DNA of 64,000 nt from Bryopsis sp. KO-2023 (lineage: Eukaryota; Chlorophyta; Ulvophyceae; Bryopsidales; Bryopsidaceae): positions 434,001 through 498,000 of the forward strand of contig BSYQ01000001.1 of NCBI GenBank assembly GCA_030272585.1, in the 5' to 3' direction. Below the pieces are notes generated by a model. That model made no database searches, was not told the origin of the DNA, and saw only the letters and a program-made list of their open reading frames with translations. Position numbers and translations under genes: made by a program. Position 1 is the stretch's first letter. The number at the start of each line of letters is the position of its first letter. Of this stretch, positions 1 through 15,200 are shown in pieces.

Positions 1-202
1 TCATTTCCGTGGGCACAGGGCCGCTCGTTTGGAATGTTGGATTCGCAAGGATAGATGGCACGCGCAGATCGTGGGAAGAGCGACCTTGAAGGCTCTCTGC
101 GTGTTGGCCTCTTGAGCGGGAGTGCATTAGTCTGTGAAGTCACAGGGCCGAATTCACATCAGAAGCATTGTTCACGTTGGGCATGCTAATGCACAAACCC
201 AG

Positions 203-3200
203 TTAACACAGAAGGATACCAACAGTTCGCCAACTGCACCTGCGGGCTGGACGAGGAGCGGGCAAGGGATTGAGGCTTCTGTCTGAAGTTCCACCGCGTG
301 CGAGCAACAAGGAATGCATAGGTCTCAGCATTGCATCTATCTCCTGCATAGCGCGCTTGTTCCATCTCAAGACGCCCTTTTGCCACTTATCGATTGCATT
401 CGCAGTGATTTTCAGTGCTGCAAAGATTTCCAGTTGCATTTCAACTTCCTGTTCCAGACGTCCCTTGGGCGAGATGGATGCACCGCTCCAGTGCGAGATC
501 TTGAATTTGTTTCTGAGGACATCATCTTGCAGGGTGGGGGACCCAAACTGCTCGAGACTCGATCGTGCTGTTTCCAAAGCCAAATTGCGCCTCTTGTGCA
601 CCTCCTGCTCCCCACCACAAGTTTTGGAGCGTATAAGTAGCCCTTGCGCAATTTCGTAGTTGTCGAGATACTTTGGCGGATCGGAAAATCCGATGGCTGG
701 AACAAAGTATTCATCGGTGTCCGAAAGAAATAGATCTGGCCGAGTAGTTTCAAGGATCTTCGAAATGCGACGCATGGATGGATGTCCTGCACCAGACAAA
801 ATTTAACACGCTTAGCACCAACGCCCAAGTAGAGGTCGGGAAATCGCAACTCATAAAAAGTATTTCTGCTACTCCCAAAGCATTTCTTGCAAGGGTGCAG
901 CCAAGGAATTAGTTAGAATTGCTATGGAATACCCTGTATTCGACGAAAGATGGGGGAAAGTTTCTCCAACAACAGCATTCGAGCTTCAGGCGCCACATAT
1001 TTCCGTATCTCTTCGCTTGCGTAGCGTCCTCCCTTCGCCCCCTCTTTCTCGTCTGCAAAGACATCCCCGACGATACCCAGAAGAAAATTGAGCAGCACGA
1101 ACAAAGTCGTGATCGGCATCAGAATGTGGAAAAGGCTTGCAAGAAACCTTTCCGCAGAATGAATTTCCTGGTTCTCGTCTTGTATCTGGTCCAATCCATC
1201 TGTGTCTCCAGCCACCAAGAAACTGGACCAGGCAACGAGTTCAGTTTCAATCAAATTCGTTCATATACTGCCCACAAAGATATTGTTTCGTGTGCGTGTT
1301 GCTTGTCCCACCTGAAGACCAACGAAAGCGCGTCGTTGAGTGTCGATAGTCGCTTGATGCGATAACCAAAGCCGAGATTGCCTATCATCGCCATCATCAA
1401 TAGAATCAAAAACATCACTATTAGGAAGTGAGCCATCGGGCCAACGATATTTCCTAGTGTCCTCGTTATCACTCCGAAGTAGCTCTGGAAAGACCAGATC
1501 CTCAAATACCTGCACAGACAAAAAACCATGTGTCCGTTGAGCTTGTAAATGTTTCTCATCGCAAAAACGCTCCAAGAATTGTGCTTTACGAACCTCAAGA
1601 CGAGTATGGTGACGACTAGGAGCTGTGCCAGAAGAGCTGTACGTACTGCTCCCGACATATCGTTAGATGCAGACACTACTCCAACATAATCGACCAGCCC
1701 GTCGTGATCTGATTCGAGCATCCAACGATTTGGATCACCCGGGGAGGGGATAGTGCTCAAATCCCTTGAGCTTCCTCCGACACTAAGAGTCCCCTCTGGG
1801 CTATCTGTTTTCTTTGGCAGAAGCCAGCGAGCAGCCGCAGTGTTCAATGCATCATAGACCGAATACGAAGGTTGAGCCTTTATTTTTATTCCGTGCTCAA
1901 AAATCAGAATCCCCACCGTTGCTGCGACTGTTGTGAGCAACACAGCTACGAACAGGTCGACAAGCATTGTTCCTGTGGAAACAAATTCAAACCAATTCAA
2001 GAATGTAAAACACATACTGAGAGGGCACCACGGAGTAGTTTTTCTCGTGTTTCCTATCTTGGATGTTTCCAGAAAAAAAGAAACTGACCAGGTGTTGGTC
2101 GCAGCTCGCGAGGATTCTTCGAGTAAGCCGTGTTGATCAGCCTGTTCCCAGTCCACAAGGTAAAAAATGAAGCAAACAACACCAGAGGCAGAATGAAGCT
2201 GCCAATCAGATGCCATTTCTCTGCTTCGCGAGGATCTTCGCTGGACTGTATCCCGGGCATTCCATCAACAGAGAATGTTCCCACTATTGACCCATCCCCC
2301 TCCCACGAAATCTTTGTTTTTCCCACACCCAACGCCTTAACATCAGGATTATATGTCACCAGCTCGAGCGTCAGGTCCTTGGTTTGGGCATCAAGGAACT
2401 GACCGTATCGTAGATACTGTAGGAGCTGTGACGCTCGATAGCGGGATAGCTCGTTGACGAGTAGCACTGGGAAACCGTCTTCAATATGAGGAAGGGGAAT
2501 GTGGTGGAAAGCAAAAGGAGCCCCAGTTATGCTCGTTTCTTCGGGATCCGAGATGTTGTAGTAGTCTCCCTCCTTTTGATACAGTCGATCACTGTAAACT
2601 GGTGTAGTCTTGATAAAGACAGGGTCTGTCCCGAAGGAATGTGTATTGCTCGAAAGTCCTGCAAACAAGCGCTCGTATCCAGCCGCGATAGTGCCCTCGC
2701 TGCTCGCGCTATAAATAGCTGTCTTCTGGCAGTTGAAATCCAAGGTCGAGAAGCGCCGTTGGCAGCCGCGATCGATGATTTTTCTTGTCTGATGAAGAAA
2801 AAGCCCTCCGATGACCCGATTTCTTCCGAAGGCGTAGCGTCGGCGATTGGCGACTGCGTCTAGGTCGACGAAGTCCAGATTCTTGGCCATTTCAACGAGG
2901 TATCCATCCCACTGGTCTCCAAACAGGCCTGAATCATCGCCAAGAGAACGCCCCCCTGTTTTCTGAGTGGATGTGCCTCCCCGCCTCTGAAGAAGGTGCC
3001 TGCACGACGTGGGAGAGAGTTACAGCTGATCATCCTCTCTTCTACAAGAAAGTACCCTTTCAACACAGTTGCAGGCCCCGCTACCTTTGCTGGTATTCTT
3101 CTTCGATTCCTTCTCGATCCTGGTTCTCATAGCCCAGGAGCAGTCTACTCCTCTTCCGCTTCCCGAAAACCGAACCCTGGGGACACTCTCAAAGCTTGCG

Positions 3201-6200
3201 AATGGTGGAGATAGGGGTATTGAGCAGATAAAGCTAACTTTGAAGTTTTTCTTGTCAAAGAGATCGACGCTTAGTGTGGCGGCTTAGAGAAGAAGCAAAT
3301 ATCGTCTGCAACGTCGAGACCATTTTGTCTTGAGTGTACTCACCTCAAATTCGTTCAATGTAAACTCGGCACTTATGGCACCACGAAAATCTCTGTCGCA
3401 TACCTCGCCATCCTCGCTCCCAACCAAAAAGTCCAAGAACTGTTGCCTTTCTGCAATCACCTCAAGCAAGCGAAGCGTTTGGGCCAATTGTTCCTTTACT
3501 GCGGCAATAGTCTCTGATGACTGGGTGGAAAGTGCCACAAACGCAGCGATTTGTTGGTCGAGGAGGTCAGAGATTTCGTTTCCTTTGGTTGTCAGCAATG
3601 AGTGCAGATCTTGAGTTTCGGCTAACCATGATTGGTACAAATCCTGATTTGTACTGAGAGTGGTGTCTTGCTTTCTTTGATCTTGTTCTCCAAGTGATGA
3701 ATTTGCTTGAAGAGCGATATCGCTCACCTGCACAGAAAAATACAAAGGTCATCATTAATTTTTCTGAGAAGCTTGTGGAATCGTGCCGACACCTCTTAAC
3801 CAACAATCTGGAGTGGTACCTACCATCTCTTCAATGTTGGTGAGCATAGCTTCATAATTGACGATGGTCCCAGCGATTGCTGCGAGAGTTGCTCGCGTGC
3901 TATCAACTTCATCACTGTTCGCCTCACTGGCCACGGAACTATTAGTTGTCTCCCCCAGAGCCGCTGAGAGATCCCCCACTTCGCTGCTAAGCGAACTTCC
4001 ACTAGAAAGAAGGTGCCGGCGGTTTGCTGCTGGATGCTTCGGGTGAAACGACATGGTGTGGATACTGCGGTTTTCTCCTTCGTTCGTTTTCTGGTCGGTG
4101 AATCTGGGTAAGGTTCTGCTTGCTGAATTACTTCCAAGGCGGAAACGCGACAAGAGTCGTCGGTTTGATGGAGCGGCATCATTGCGGCTCTTGTCAAGAC
4201 TGGCTGATATATTTGGAATATAGACCACCGCCTCAACATCCACCGTGACTTGAAAAACCTGTTCTGATCCCCCACTGAAGATGCCTACTCTAGCGTTTGA
4301 AAATGCGATGTTCTCTGTAGGGAGTGTGACTCCTTTCGACAGAAGCTCGTCATTCAGTTCCTATGGTAACACCCAAAGCTCACAAGTTTGCCTACTAACG
4401 ATATGCACATGGCTATAGAAAGACAAGCATACCTGGGATGCTTTTTGGTGGGTGCTCGATGTTCGATTTGTCACCGATGCCCCGAATTTGAAGGCTTCTA
4501 ATTCAGACGCAAATCGATCGCTGAATGTGTATGAGCTCCTTGATGTTCCCTTTTGATACACCGCAACTGTGCGTTCGATTGTGGTGACAGATCCTTCTGT
4601 ATCTTGTGCGGAGTACTGGTAGATGTAGACCCCAGGAAAACATACTCCAAGGCTCAGGGCTTCCACCGTACAAGTGACACAATATCCGGCTGCCAATGCG
4701 GCTCTGAAGAGCAACACAGTATAATTCAAGAATTGAGAGGAGTGGTGACATATCTAAACATTCCAGTGCAAGTATTGGGAAAGTCTTCCACATGATCCGG
4801 TCATTTGATATTAATACGGGATAGCAGCACTGCAAACAAGACAAAGAAGTCGTGAACAAGGTATTGCAACAAGATAGAACAGGGATGGTGTTCTTCATAC
4901 CTTGTGCATGGTGTCGCGTCTCTGACAGTCATTCTTCCAGTAACATCGCCATCCTCTTCATCCACTGCAATGGCTCCACAAAAAGCCATATCTTCCATCG
5001 AAGCTGATGGGCAGGGGCCTAAAAAGACTTCGCTTGGTACACCATATTCAAACAATAGAATTGGCTCGGACTCCTTGTACAACAGCGTTACGTTTGGTGG
5101 GTGATTTGCAACGGCCAATGGCTCTATAATTTTTGACAGCTGGTCGCAAGGTGTCCCTCCACAGAAATAATTGCCATCAGACCCTGCAAGCCAAGACGTG
5201 GCAATAAGTGGCCTTTGTAAGCTTTTTATCGGGTAAACCTCGTCATCAGTGCATTTCGTGAAAAAGTAATTGGACATTGCGATATCTATGGGGAGCTGGT
5301 ACCTTTGCAGAAATATATTGATGGATGGTCAGGACAGGGGTCGCTTATTGTGACATGGCGAGTCGTGGTTGCGTTCAAGGAAGGGGAACCATCATCAAAT
5401 GCCCAAAAATCAATCGGATATACCGTGCCAACAACAGCAAATGGATTGATCCCACATCCGACAAGCCCCTTGCGCTTGAATGCATGCACCTGGAGCTTCT
5501 TTTTGGAGCATCCCTGCATAAATCAGTGAAAAGGAAGGATCAAACTGAATTAACAATAGATGCCACCAGAGCAGGGAACCATCTAAAACACTTGTTCCCC
5601 CTCCTACCTTGACAATACATTCTTTCGGCAGGCACACAAGAACTTTATCAGATACATCAATTTCCTCTGTGATTCCATCCGAGTCCAATGCGGTGGCTCC
5701 AAGTTCACAGGGTGTTTCGTCGGTCGGCAGCTGTTTATTCTCAACATCGCAGCTCGTAAAATATTGCCCTCTTTTAACATTGACGGTTTCAGACAAACCA
5801 CTTTGCACAATCAACTCGATCTTGGGTGGGGTATTTTCTGGCTCAGGTTCCTCTTGCTTGTTTTCCAGGCATATAGAGCTATCCGAGCAATCTACCTTTG
5901 AGAACACGAATAATCACAGTCAACGCTCCATACTCCCCCAGACAAGGTTCAATGCACTGTGACGATATCCATTCCATGTGTCGCTTGTACCTTGTTGTTG
6001 CACAGACGCTCCCCAGGCGGACAAATGGACGCCACAATCAAGACTCTCTCCACCTTGCTGATCATGCCACGGCTGTTTGTTACAGAATAGACGATAGAAT
6101 ACTGACCAGGAACGTATGTATCGAAGTCGCATGCCAGAGATAGCGGCACCCTTGATCTGTAAGGTGTCTGCCTCTCATCGGTAGAGCATACTTCCATACG

Positions 6201-9200
6201 AGATGTCAGGATACCGTCATGGGGATCAAAGGCTTCTGCTCCTCTGTCACAGAGGAGATCCACAGGGGCTTCGTCGGGGCATTTAGAATACGATGTTCCT
6301 TGGTCTATTTCCACGCGCGCAGGACCAACAAGGCTTATCGACGTGAGGGCTTCAGAATCTAAATCCTCCTCGATTTCAGTGCTTGATGACCCAGAGCACA
6401 CTCCATTCCACGTGCAGGATGGCGTTCCGTCTGGTACAAGAAATGTCAGTAGTTTACTGTTTACTGTCGTTGGGATAATGAATTTGACTGAGCACAACTC
6501 TATGAGAAGGGAGAAAACAAGTTGTTGAATTAGCCTGGACAACAAGCTCACAGATATGAGTTTGTTGTCGACGATAGTGCTGCTTTTATAAGCATGTTCT
6601 ATTGGGACCCCACATTCTTGACAGGAAAGTGCAGTGTACTAATATGTCGCAGCAGTGCACTCACCAGCCTCACAATACCCCTCCCCTTCAGGGCAAACAA
6701 TCCTAATTCTGCGCCGAGCGGAGACTGCCGCATTTCCAGCTTGGTCTTCCACGCTGTACTCAACAGAGAAAGAAAATTCCTTGCCCTCTTCTGTTGGCAT
6801 CTTGGTTGTTATCCTACCCGCTCCAAATGACATGACCTTATCTGTAGTCACAACACTGTATCTGACTCTAGAAGTATGTACTCCATTGCTAACAAGGACA
6901 TGTGCAAGTGATAAACAGAACATGGACATTAAGAAAAACAGTTAACATTTATGCCTTTTCATAAAGGGGGTCTCCGACTTAGTCCGTGAATCACCACAAA
7001 AATTTTAAGTACAAAAATTCATCTGTAGTCGACATGTGGCGCTGGTGTCAAAAAGATTCAGGTGAGTGAAATGCACCGAGTTCGTTCAATGTCAATCACC
7101 TGAAATATCCCCATCTTGATCATCAATAGCAACAGCTCCAGGATCTTCCCATGTGTCTCCAACCACCACTTCATCTATCATTATGAATAGTCCACTCGAG
7201 GTCACGGCCGGCTGCCCACTTCCAAGCAGCTTAATTGTTGGGGGAGTAGTGTCCACATCAAGAATAGAAGTGTCCTCAATCATTTCCACTTCCTCCTCTA
7301 CACCACTTGTCTCAATGCATATCTGAAAACACACAGGGCGTTACTTTTCGTCCGAAAAACATGTTTGGTTCATGACGCCAATAAAACGAAGTTGAGCCAA
7401 AACTACTTTTCACTTGCAATCGACTCAAATCTTACCGCTACCTACTTGGAACTGGCTGCATTGGGCGAGAGCGTGGCACCAGAACTCGGGTTCCTCACAA
7501 AGACTTGTGACCTTCACAGATCTATATCGTGTAACGCCAAACTTCCCAAAGGAATCCTGTGCGTCGTATGCAATAATATACACCTGTCTCGCTTCTGTGG
7601 GTTCAGAGGTATCGACTTCTGCAAGGTCGCTTCCAGTGCATTCAATTTCTTCAATCGTGGCAGCGTTTATTCTCAACCTGTTAAAGCCGGCTTCGTCGCA
7701 CAAATGAAAAGTGGCAACAAAGTCCATTATGATCCCGTCGACAGTGTCAGTTACAACGACACCCTTGTCCACATATTGGTCGAGCTGTCTTACAACCAGC
7801 CTCTCGTCACCCTGAAGAGTGATCTCGGGTGGCTTATCCAAAATTGCCAAGTCGAATTCCTCCACCATATCTTCGAGTGTTATCTGCAACAATGTAATTC
7901 GACGTTTGTTTGTTTGTTTGTTTGTTTGTTATCTGAAACAACTGTAATGGATCAGCGTTGGATGCACAAGAAACAAAACAACAAACAAACAAGCCGATTA
8001 AACAAGTTTCTCAGAATTCCGGTGCTCCAAGTGCATACCTCGTCTTGATCATCGCCATATGTGACGCTCTCCACAAAAATCATTTCCACTGTTTCTTCTA
8101 CTTCATCCAGCCCATCCAACGCATCGCCAATAACAACATATTCGTCCTCTTCTTCTGGTTCTGTTACTGTGTCGACAAGCACCAGTCCAAAAAGATTACC
8201 GCTCTCTTCAGTTTCATCCTCTGTCTCGGTGTCATCCCCTTTCACTGTGACGGAGTCGGAATACACGGCATCTGCCAGGTCATCGTTGCCAACCATCCTA
8301 AATATCATACTTGGTCGTTCGTCCAACATTTGGATGAGTATTTCCTTGGCGGAAAGACCTGCAAAGGCACTTCCTTGTTCCTGTGAATCCACTTGGAAAT
8401 ATACGGTGGCTGCAGCGGATACTTTGTTCGAGTCTGTTGCGTCCACATCCACAAAGACATTTTCTTTGGGCACCTGAAAACATAAGAGTGACGGTCAGAC
8501 CATTTTTCAGAAAAAAAAAATCAGCTCCTGAGTTCCATCCTCGTTCCTCACCTGTGCAACGTTGCTGAGTGCCTCTTGAACGTCCCGAATAAATGCAGGT
8601 TCTCCTCCAGGATACCGAACTAATGCAAAATCGTTGAAATGCAACAAAGCGCTGATCCTGGGATTCGCATCAGTGAAGCTGGTTTGCTCGACCTTCTCTT
8701 CATTCTGTTCGGTCTCAGGCTCTTCAACCAGGAGATAAAATCCAAATGCACTGGCGTCATTCATATATCCGACCACCAGAATCGCGTGGTAGAAGCCATC
8801 TCTCGTTACAAGAACGCTGGCGGAGAATTTTTCCTCCTCAGCGTTCCAGGGAATAGGATAACGAACCGCTGACGGTAATATTGCGAGACGATCCACGACT
8901 TCTTGCTCTATGTTGGAGATATCTTCTTTCTCTACGTGTTTCCCGCCACTTGAATTCACGTGGAACGTATTTAAGCCATCGTCAGTGTCGTCACCATTTC
9001 CTGGCACGTCCGGTGCTTGGGATGGCGGCTGGGCTCGCAACAACTTTCTGCGGTCTGACTCGTTTGTCTGCTCGATTGTGCTCTCATACTGATCATCAGG
9101 TACCACGATCAGGTTCACATCCAGATCATTTTTAAACGGTAAGTACGTTTGGAACCGTGTCCAGGTGGGGACTGTGATACCAAAGGAGTCTCCCATCGTA

Positions 9201-12200
9201 ATGGACACACCAGTGGTATTTGCCACCCTCAATGCCTCCTGTTGGGATTGTAGGGAAATATCAGCCATGGAGAGAGAGGCGCGTGTGCTGATTATTGCTT
9301 CGTTGAATCCTCCTATCGTAATTGACGAAGTTGTGGATATATTTCCTCCAACGAGAAGCGTAAAGGACAAAGTCTCGGCATGGTGGGGAACATATGATGT
9401 TTTCCAAATCCCATCTCCTACTTTTGCCCATTCATGTGTCTCAGAGATAGTAGCATTCCCGCTTTTTTCTCCTGGAAATTTGAGGGGAAACTTTAGCTTG
9501 CCGACAATTCGACCCAACATACGGCTATGGAGAGCAAGAGGATCCGATAAATCCACATAGCAATCATCGTGTGTCAGTCACTCCTTGGGAAAAAAAAAGC
9601 TCCGTGCCAAACTCTGTTGTGTTGAATGAAAGTTCACAAATCGTAGGGGGTTCTTCTACTTCCAGGTACATATTGTTACCTGACGCTATCACTGCCACAC
9701 CAGCGGAAGTGTCGGCAGGATTGTCGTTTTCGTCTCGTAGATACACCGCTAATATGAGATCATCACCCATGCGGTAGCCGTTCAAAGGAGTTTCGACGCT
9801 GAGCTTGGACAATGATGAAGTAGGGTGAGATATGATAGTTACGATGAAGGAGAAAGACTTCCCGAAGGTGTATCCATCAGAGAATTCAAACTGTATGATG
9901 ACTTGGTTAGCTCCCACTTCGGAGAAGCTTAGGGGCATCAGGTACACCTGAAGCATTGATGTTCCATAATTGATGAATGTTGGCATCTGGTCGTCGAAAC
10001 TAATTTGTTGTGTGAAACAGTTCTTGTGGAGGTTTTGTACTCGAACTTTGTCTCCACCGATGTTATTGCCCATTGCACCAGCGAGTTGTCGAAGGACTTG
10101 CCCACCTTCAATTCTTCCGACCAATACCCCACAGCGACATCTGAGGCTCTCGACTCTCCACTATTTTTATCCACCAGGCTCACACCAGCTGTGACATTGA
10201 GGGAGTTGCCTGGATTGTAGTGCAGAGTGGTATTGAATATCGACACAACGGAAATGGAGATCTGATGTTGTTTTCCCTGCTCCACTTCCATGATTTCGCT
10301 CAGACGTATGTGCTCCTCGAAATTATTAATAGCAATATTAGCCCTGGCGAACGTCTGCCCCTCATCGATAGAATCGGAGTTCACATTCAGCACCGACACC
10401 AGATGTTTCAGGTTTTCGTTTCCGTTTGTCAAGATAAAGGTGACATTTTCTTGGTTTGGAGGAGCATATTCCATCCTGAACCGTTGTGAGCCTGTATACG
10501 TTTCATCCAGACGGTCTTGGAGCTCAATATCCCCAGAGTATGGACCTGGAGAAGCAAGCAAAAAGAATGATCATCGCGGTGATATGCCTTAGGGTAAAAC
10601 CCGATGTAAAAAAAAAAAAAAAAAAAAAGAATGACAAGCATGTTGGTATTTCTAAACTCCTGGTGTGCCTGTGGAAAAACGCTTGCAAAGCTTTTCAGTT
10701 AACGCAGATCGATGCGTGATATACCTACCACTTGCAACAAGACCAAAGTTTCTTTCGTTGTCACTTCCTGTTGGTGGCACCTCAACATAAATACTAACTG
10801 AAGATCCAAGCGTGATCTCGCCGCCATTTTCGTCTTGCAGCAAGAGACCACTGACGCAAGGGGTGCCGAGGTTCGTGCCTGTGAAGAGTTCATTGGTACC
10901 ATTGCAGGTGGAATCAAAAAGGAGCAAACAAGAGATCATCAAAAGCTTTGAAACCCCATGTCGTTGAGACAAGCCTCACCAGACAGAAGCGTGTCTTTCA
11001 TGCTCCCAAAGCTGGCCTCAAACCAAGTTGGAATGCCGCCACACATGCGTGTATTCCCGCTCAAGTTGATCAGTGCTTCAACATTGCCCCACCCCTCAGG
11101 AATGGTTCCTCTCAAGCTGTTGCCACTCAAGTCTATCAGGAGGGCGTTGCTGAGACGTGACCACGAATTCGGAAGTGTACCTTCGACTTCGCTGTTTGTA
11201 ATCTTGACAGCCTCCAATTCGACACTGTAGTTATCGAGAAGAGATGGAAGGTCGCCGGTGAGACCATCCCCCAGTTCTGCTGTCATGATCTTCAAGCCAG
11301 GTTCCTTGGCCGAAGCTAATACATTCATAAGCCTGCTTGCGCTGATGTCGACTTTTTCTAGTTTCCTTAAATACAGTGTTGTCAAAGCTGTGGCGCTCCG
11401 CACCCAATCAATAGGATTTCCAGCATGTTCCCCAGATACATCCATTCTGTCCAGCCACAATGTATGCAAATGAGGGAAATCCCAGCGTGGCCATGGACCT
11501 GCTGCCTCCACATCTGTGAGTTGCAGCGACTCCAAATTCCTGAGGTAGTTCCAGGAATTTGGAAGAGCTCCTGGACACAATAAACATCAACGTTCGATTG
11601 CCATATTTCACTGCGCAGATAGTCTCCAAGGCTGCGAACTCATGTTTTTTCAACTTTATCAGCATCGGTGAGCCACAGACGGTCCAAGATAATTACCTTC
11701 CAGCGTCATATGGTGGAACCCCAGCTCCTTCAGGTCGTTGTTCTGTGTGTTCCATTCAGGAGGGATAAATTCTTCTTTGCTTCGAGATCGCACGAAAATC
11801 GTCTCCAAATTTTGAAGTGCAGCAATCCAAGTATAGTTCGCTCTGTAGTCTTTGAAACCAAAAGCCACATGCAGAGAGCGCAAGGCTTCCAACTTGACAA
11901 GAAAATCCGGAGTTGTGTCGAGATACACACGTGAGGGAATTGACAAAGTGGTCACCCTTCCGTTGCTGCAGCCCACGAAGTACCAGTTACATTGATCAGA
12001 CGTTGCAGTGCCGCGCTCACGGCACTCTTCGTGAACGGCGCATGGCGTGCATTCGACCGTATAGTCGTTGCACGGCGAAACGTCCGACTTCCAAGTGTCG
12101 CGAATCTTGTTGATGGTGGCGCCGTGCCCGCCATCAACCATACTGGAAGCGAGTGCGCTAAGGCCTGTTCCAGCGAAGAGTTTTCAACGTCCTTAGAGTC

Positions 12201-15200
12201 TGGCGTTTGTTGCTTCCACTACTTCCCCTATCTTTCATTTTCTACCAACCAAACGGCGCGACACATCAGTTGCTTGAACAGCGTCACCTTGATAATCATA
12301 AACTCCCAAGTCCGGAAGCGCTTCTGGAGCCGTGTGGTTCGAGCAGAGAGCTATGACCTCTAAGCTTTGGCAACTCTTGGTCAAGTGTGTCCCAGTCATG
12401 TGCTCAAACCGGGGCAGGGCTTCTTGTGGCAAAGTCCCGCATATGCAGGTGTTATCGCATAGATCCAAAGATACAAATGGTTGGTCTACTACTTCTGGCG
12501 GCGGCGATGTAATCCATGACTGTGGAATACTCCCAGTGAGATAGTTGTTGTTCAGCGCAACCTTCTCGAAGAGCAGCTCAAGGTTGATTAGAGAAACGTC
12601 CAGTTCACCTGATTTGCGATTTTGTGAAAGTTAGCATTCTTTCGCCTTGTCTTTGAGCTCCCCTTTAGGAGCTGTGCATAAATTTTGGGCGACAGTGAGG
12701 TGAATCAATTACACAGCTGCTGGCAGGATAGAAGGTTTTTGATTAATTACCCGTGAGAAGATTGTTCCCCAAGAGCAATTCAAGCATTTTTGGATGATTA
12801 GGCCGCAATTGAAATGCTGGAACTCCACCAGAAAACAAGTTATGGTCCAATCTGACACTTCCACCAGCGTCAATAGGCAAGAGCAGCTCATCAGGAATTG
12901 GTCCTACGAAATAAGAGAAAAAAGTGTCCTTCACGCCGTCTGTTTCTCGTGTGCTCGTATTTGCGTGAGCTTTCGGCGGGTACCCAAAACAGTAAATATT
13001 GAAATTGATTTTCAACTCTTCAAGACAGATTTGCACTTGCCTCTGATGCGATTCCAGCTCAGATCGAAATGAACAATATTCTCCAGATCCATATAAGTTG
13101 GATGCAACACACCGGAGAGTGAGTTGTTGGCTAGGTTAAGCTCCTCGAGGGAGCGTGGTAAAGGTGCAAAGGATCCACTAGGTCCTGAAAGATTCATTCC
13201 GGGTGCAGAGAGCACTTTAAGCGAAGAGGCGTTTTGTGCTGTAGCCAGGATTTCTTTCCACGTAGCGTGAATCTTGGTGTAACCTACATGCACAGGTAGG
13301 TGAAGAACGCGAATACACATCCAGGATCATGCAATTGGCTTCCACACAACAAAAGGGCGCACCGATATTGAGCTCCACCAGGTCTTTCCAATTCGCGATG
13401 AGCTCTGCTATGCCACTGAATTCTCCTTCGAAATTTGAGCCGAAGATGTTGAAAGTCTCAAGATGCAGATCTCCCAGGCCCACAGGAATTTGGCCAATCA
13501 TATCAGTTCGTGAAATGACGATCTCCCTGAGGTTCGGTAGATCGCCAAGCCACTCAGGAAGCGAACCTTGACGAATAACGAACAGAGCCTCGGTTAACCC
13601 AGAAAAACTCTGTGCACGTAGCTTGGTTAAATACTTTGTGTTGAGACTTTTGGAACTTAAAACATCCTCAAGAACATTCAGGGAAATATGCTATAAATTT
13701 TTTTGCCGTTGCAAAAATAGAAATGGAAGTGCACCTGAGAGGCTGACATCGTCCACTATGAATGCTTCCATGCGGCACAACTTTGCCCAGTCTTCAGGAA
13801 TAGTCCCAGTTATTCCGTGGGAATCAGATATTTCGAAGTGCTTGAGCCTATCCAGTTTTGAAAATTCGCTTGGAAGAGTGCCCGATAGACCGTTCCCAAC
13901 TTGAATCTCCAAACTCTCCAACCCAGCTAAGTTTGAGAAGCCCGTGGGAAAATTTCCTGTGACTCCCCATCCATCACCAATAGATACCCTATGAATTCGT
14001 CTTACTCCCCATTCCCAGATGCACTCCACTCCGATATAGTTCCAGCAGGGGTCGACCCCTGGTACCCAGCTTGACAAGCTTTCAAATGGATCCGAGACGC
14101 TCTCCTGATATCGTGATTCACTGCGTTGTGAGAAGAATTGTAAAAAGAAACAAAATAAGGGATTCAAAGATTGAGTCGAGTCGTACGTTGACAGTTGGAT
14201 ATTGGCAACCTACCTTCCATTCTAACAGCACCTCCCTGTCCGAGTACACCCCAGCATAGATATCTTCTGAGCCGCAGCTATCGCTGAACGAATGTTTGCA
14301 TACGGGCTCTTCGGGGATCACAGAGCCGTTTTGGCAGCTGTACCCTGCAAGGAAGGAAATATCGCACGAATCATTCTGAATACTGTAACTATTCCTAAGT
14401 GCAAAGGCTTAGCTTGAAATGAATGGTTGTAGTCTGGGCTGTGTTCCCAGATGTCAGAAAGACTTTCTTTCGAGCTCCTTACCTAGCTTTGTCGCCGTCT
14501 TATTGAGATTGCATGGAAGATATTGTGGAACTGCCCCGCACAGGTCTTCGTTCGCATCCAGATGCAATTCCAATTCCATGTTAACGAAATCTAGGGAAGA
14601 TGGAAAAACAGAAGAATACAAAAAAGGCCTTTTAACCACATGAAGTGCTGCCGTGCAGAAATAAACGATCGGTGATGGAATTAAGTGTTCACCTCCTTCC
14701 ACTGCTCCTGTCAATAAGTTTGAGGATAGGTCCAGAACTTTTAACTTTTCTGAAGTTATGTACGGAAACGATCCATTGAGGTAGTTGTTGTGCAAATCCA
14801 AGACTCTCAGATCGTCAAAATGGGTATTCATTTGTTGAGGTGGTTCTTGGCCAACGGAAATGATAATGATGCCCTCCATCTGGTAAGCAGGTGGAAACCA
14901 GTCCGAGGGGATCTCTCCTTCAAGGCTACAATTAGAGCACGCCAATCTGTGAAGCATGGGAAACATGGACGGCCATGTCGATAGGATAGGTCCCTAAAAA
15001 ATGATCGCTTAACTTCAGAGACAAACTTATGGCATCTGGGAAATTTTTATACACAGGTCAAATTTGTGTAAAAACAACTCACTTGCATAGCGGATGAGAT
15101 AGATGAAACTTTCAGCCTCGATAATACGTTTTGAAATATATTCACCAAAAAACTAGGCGCAAAAGATTTCACAAGATGTAGCGTCTCATGGGTTCCACGT

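Noticed and set aside
7360-8048. Plus-strand 227-codon frame
   Set aside because: Antisense shadow of Ig-repeat exons of the polycystin-like gene; the minus-strand frame has the motif-bearing product.
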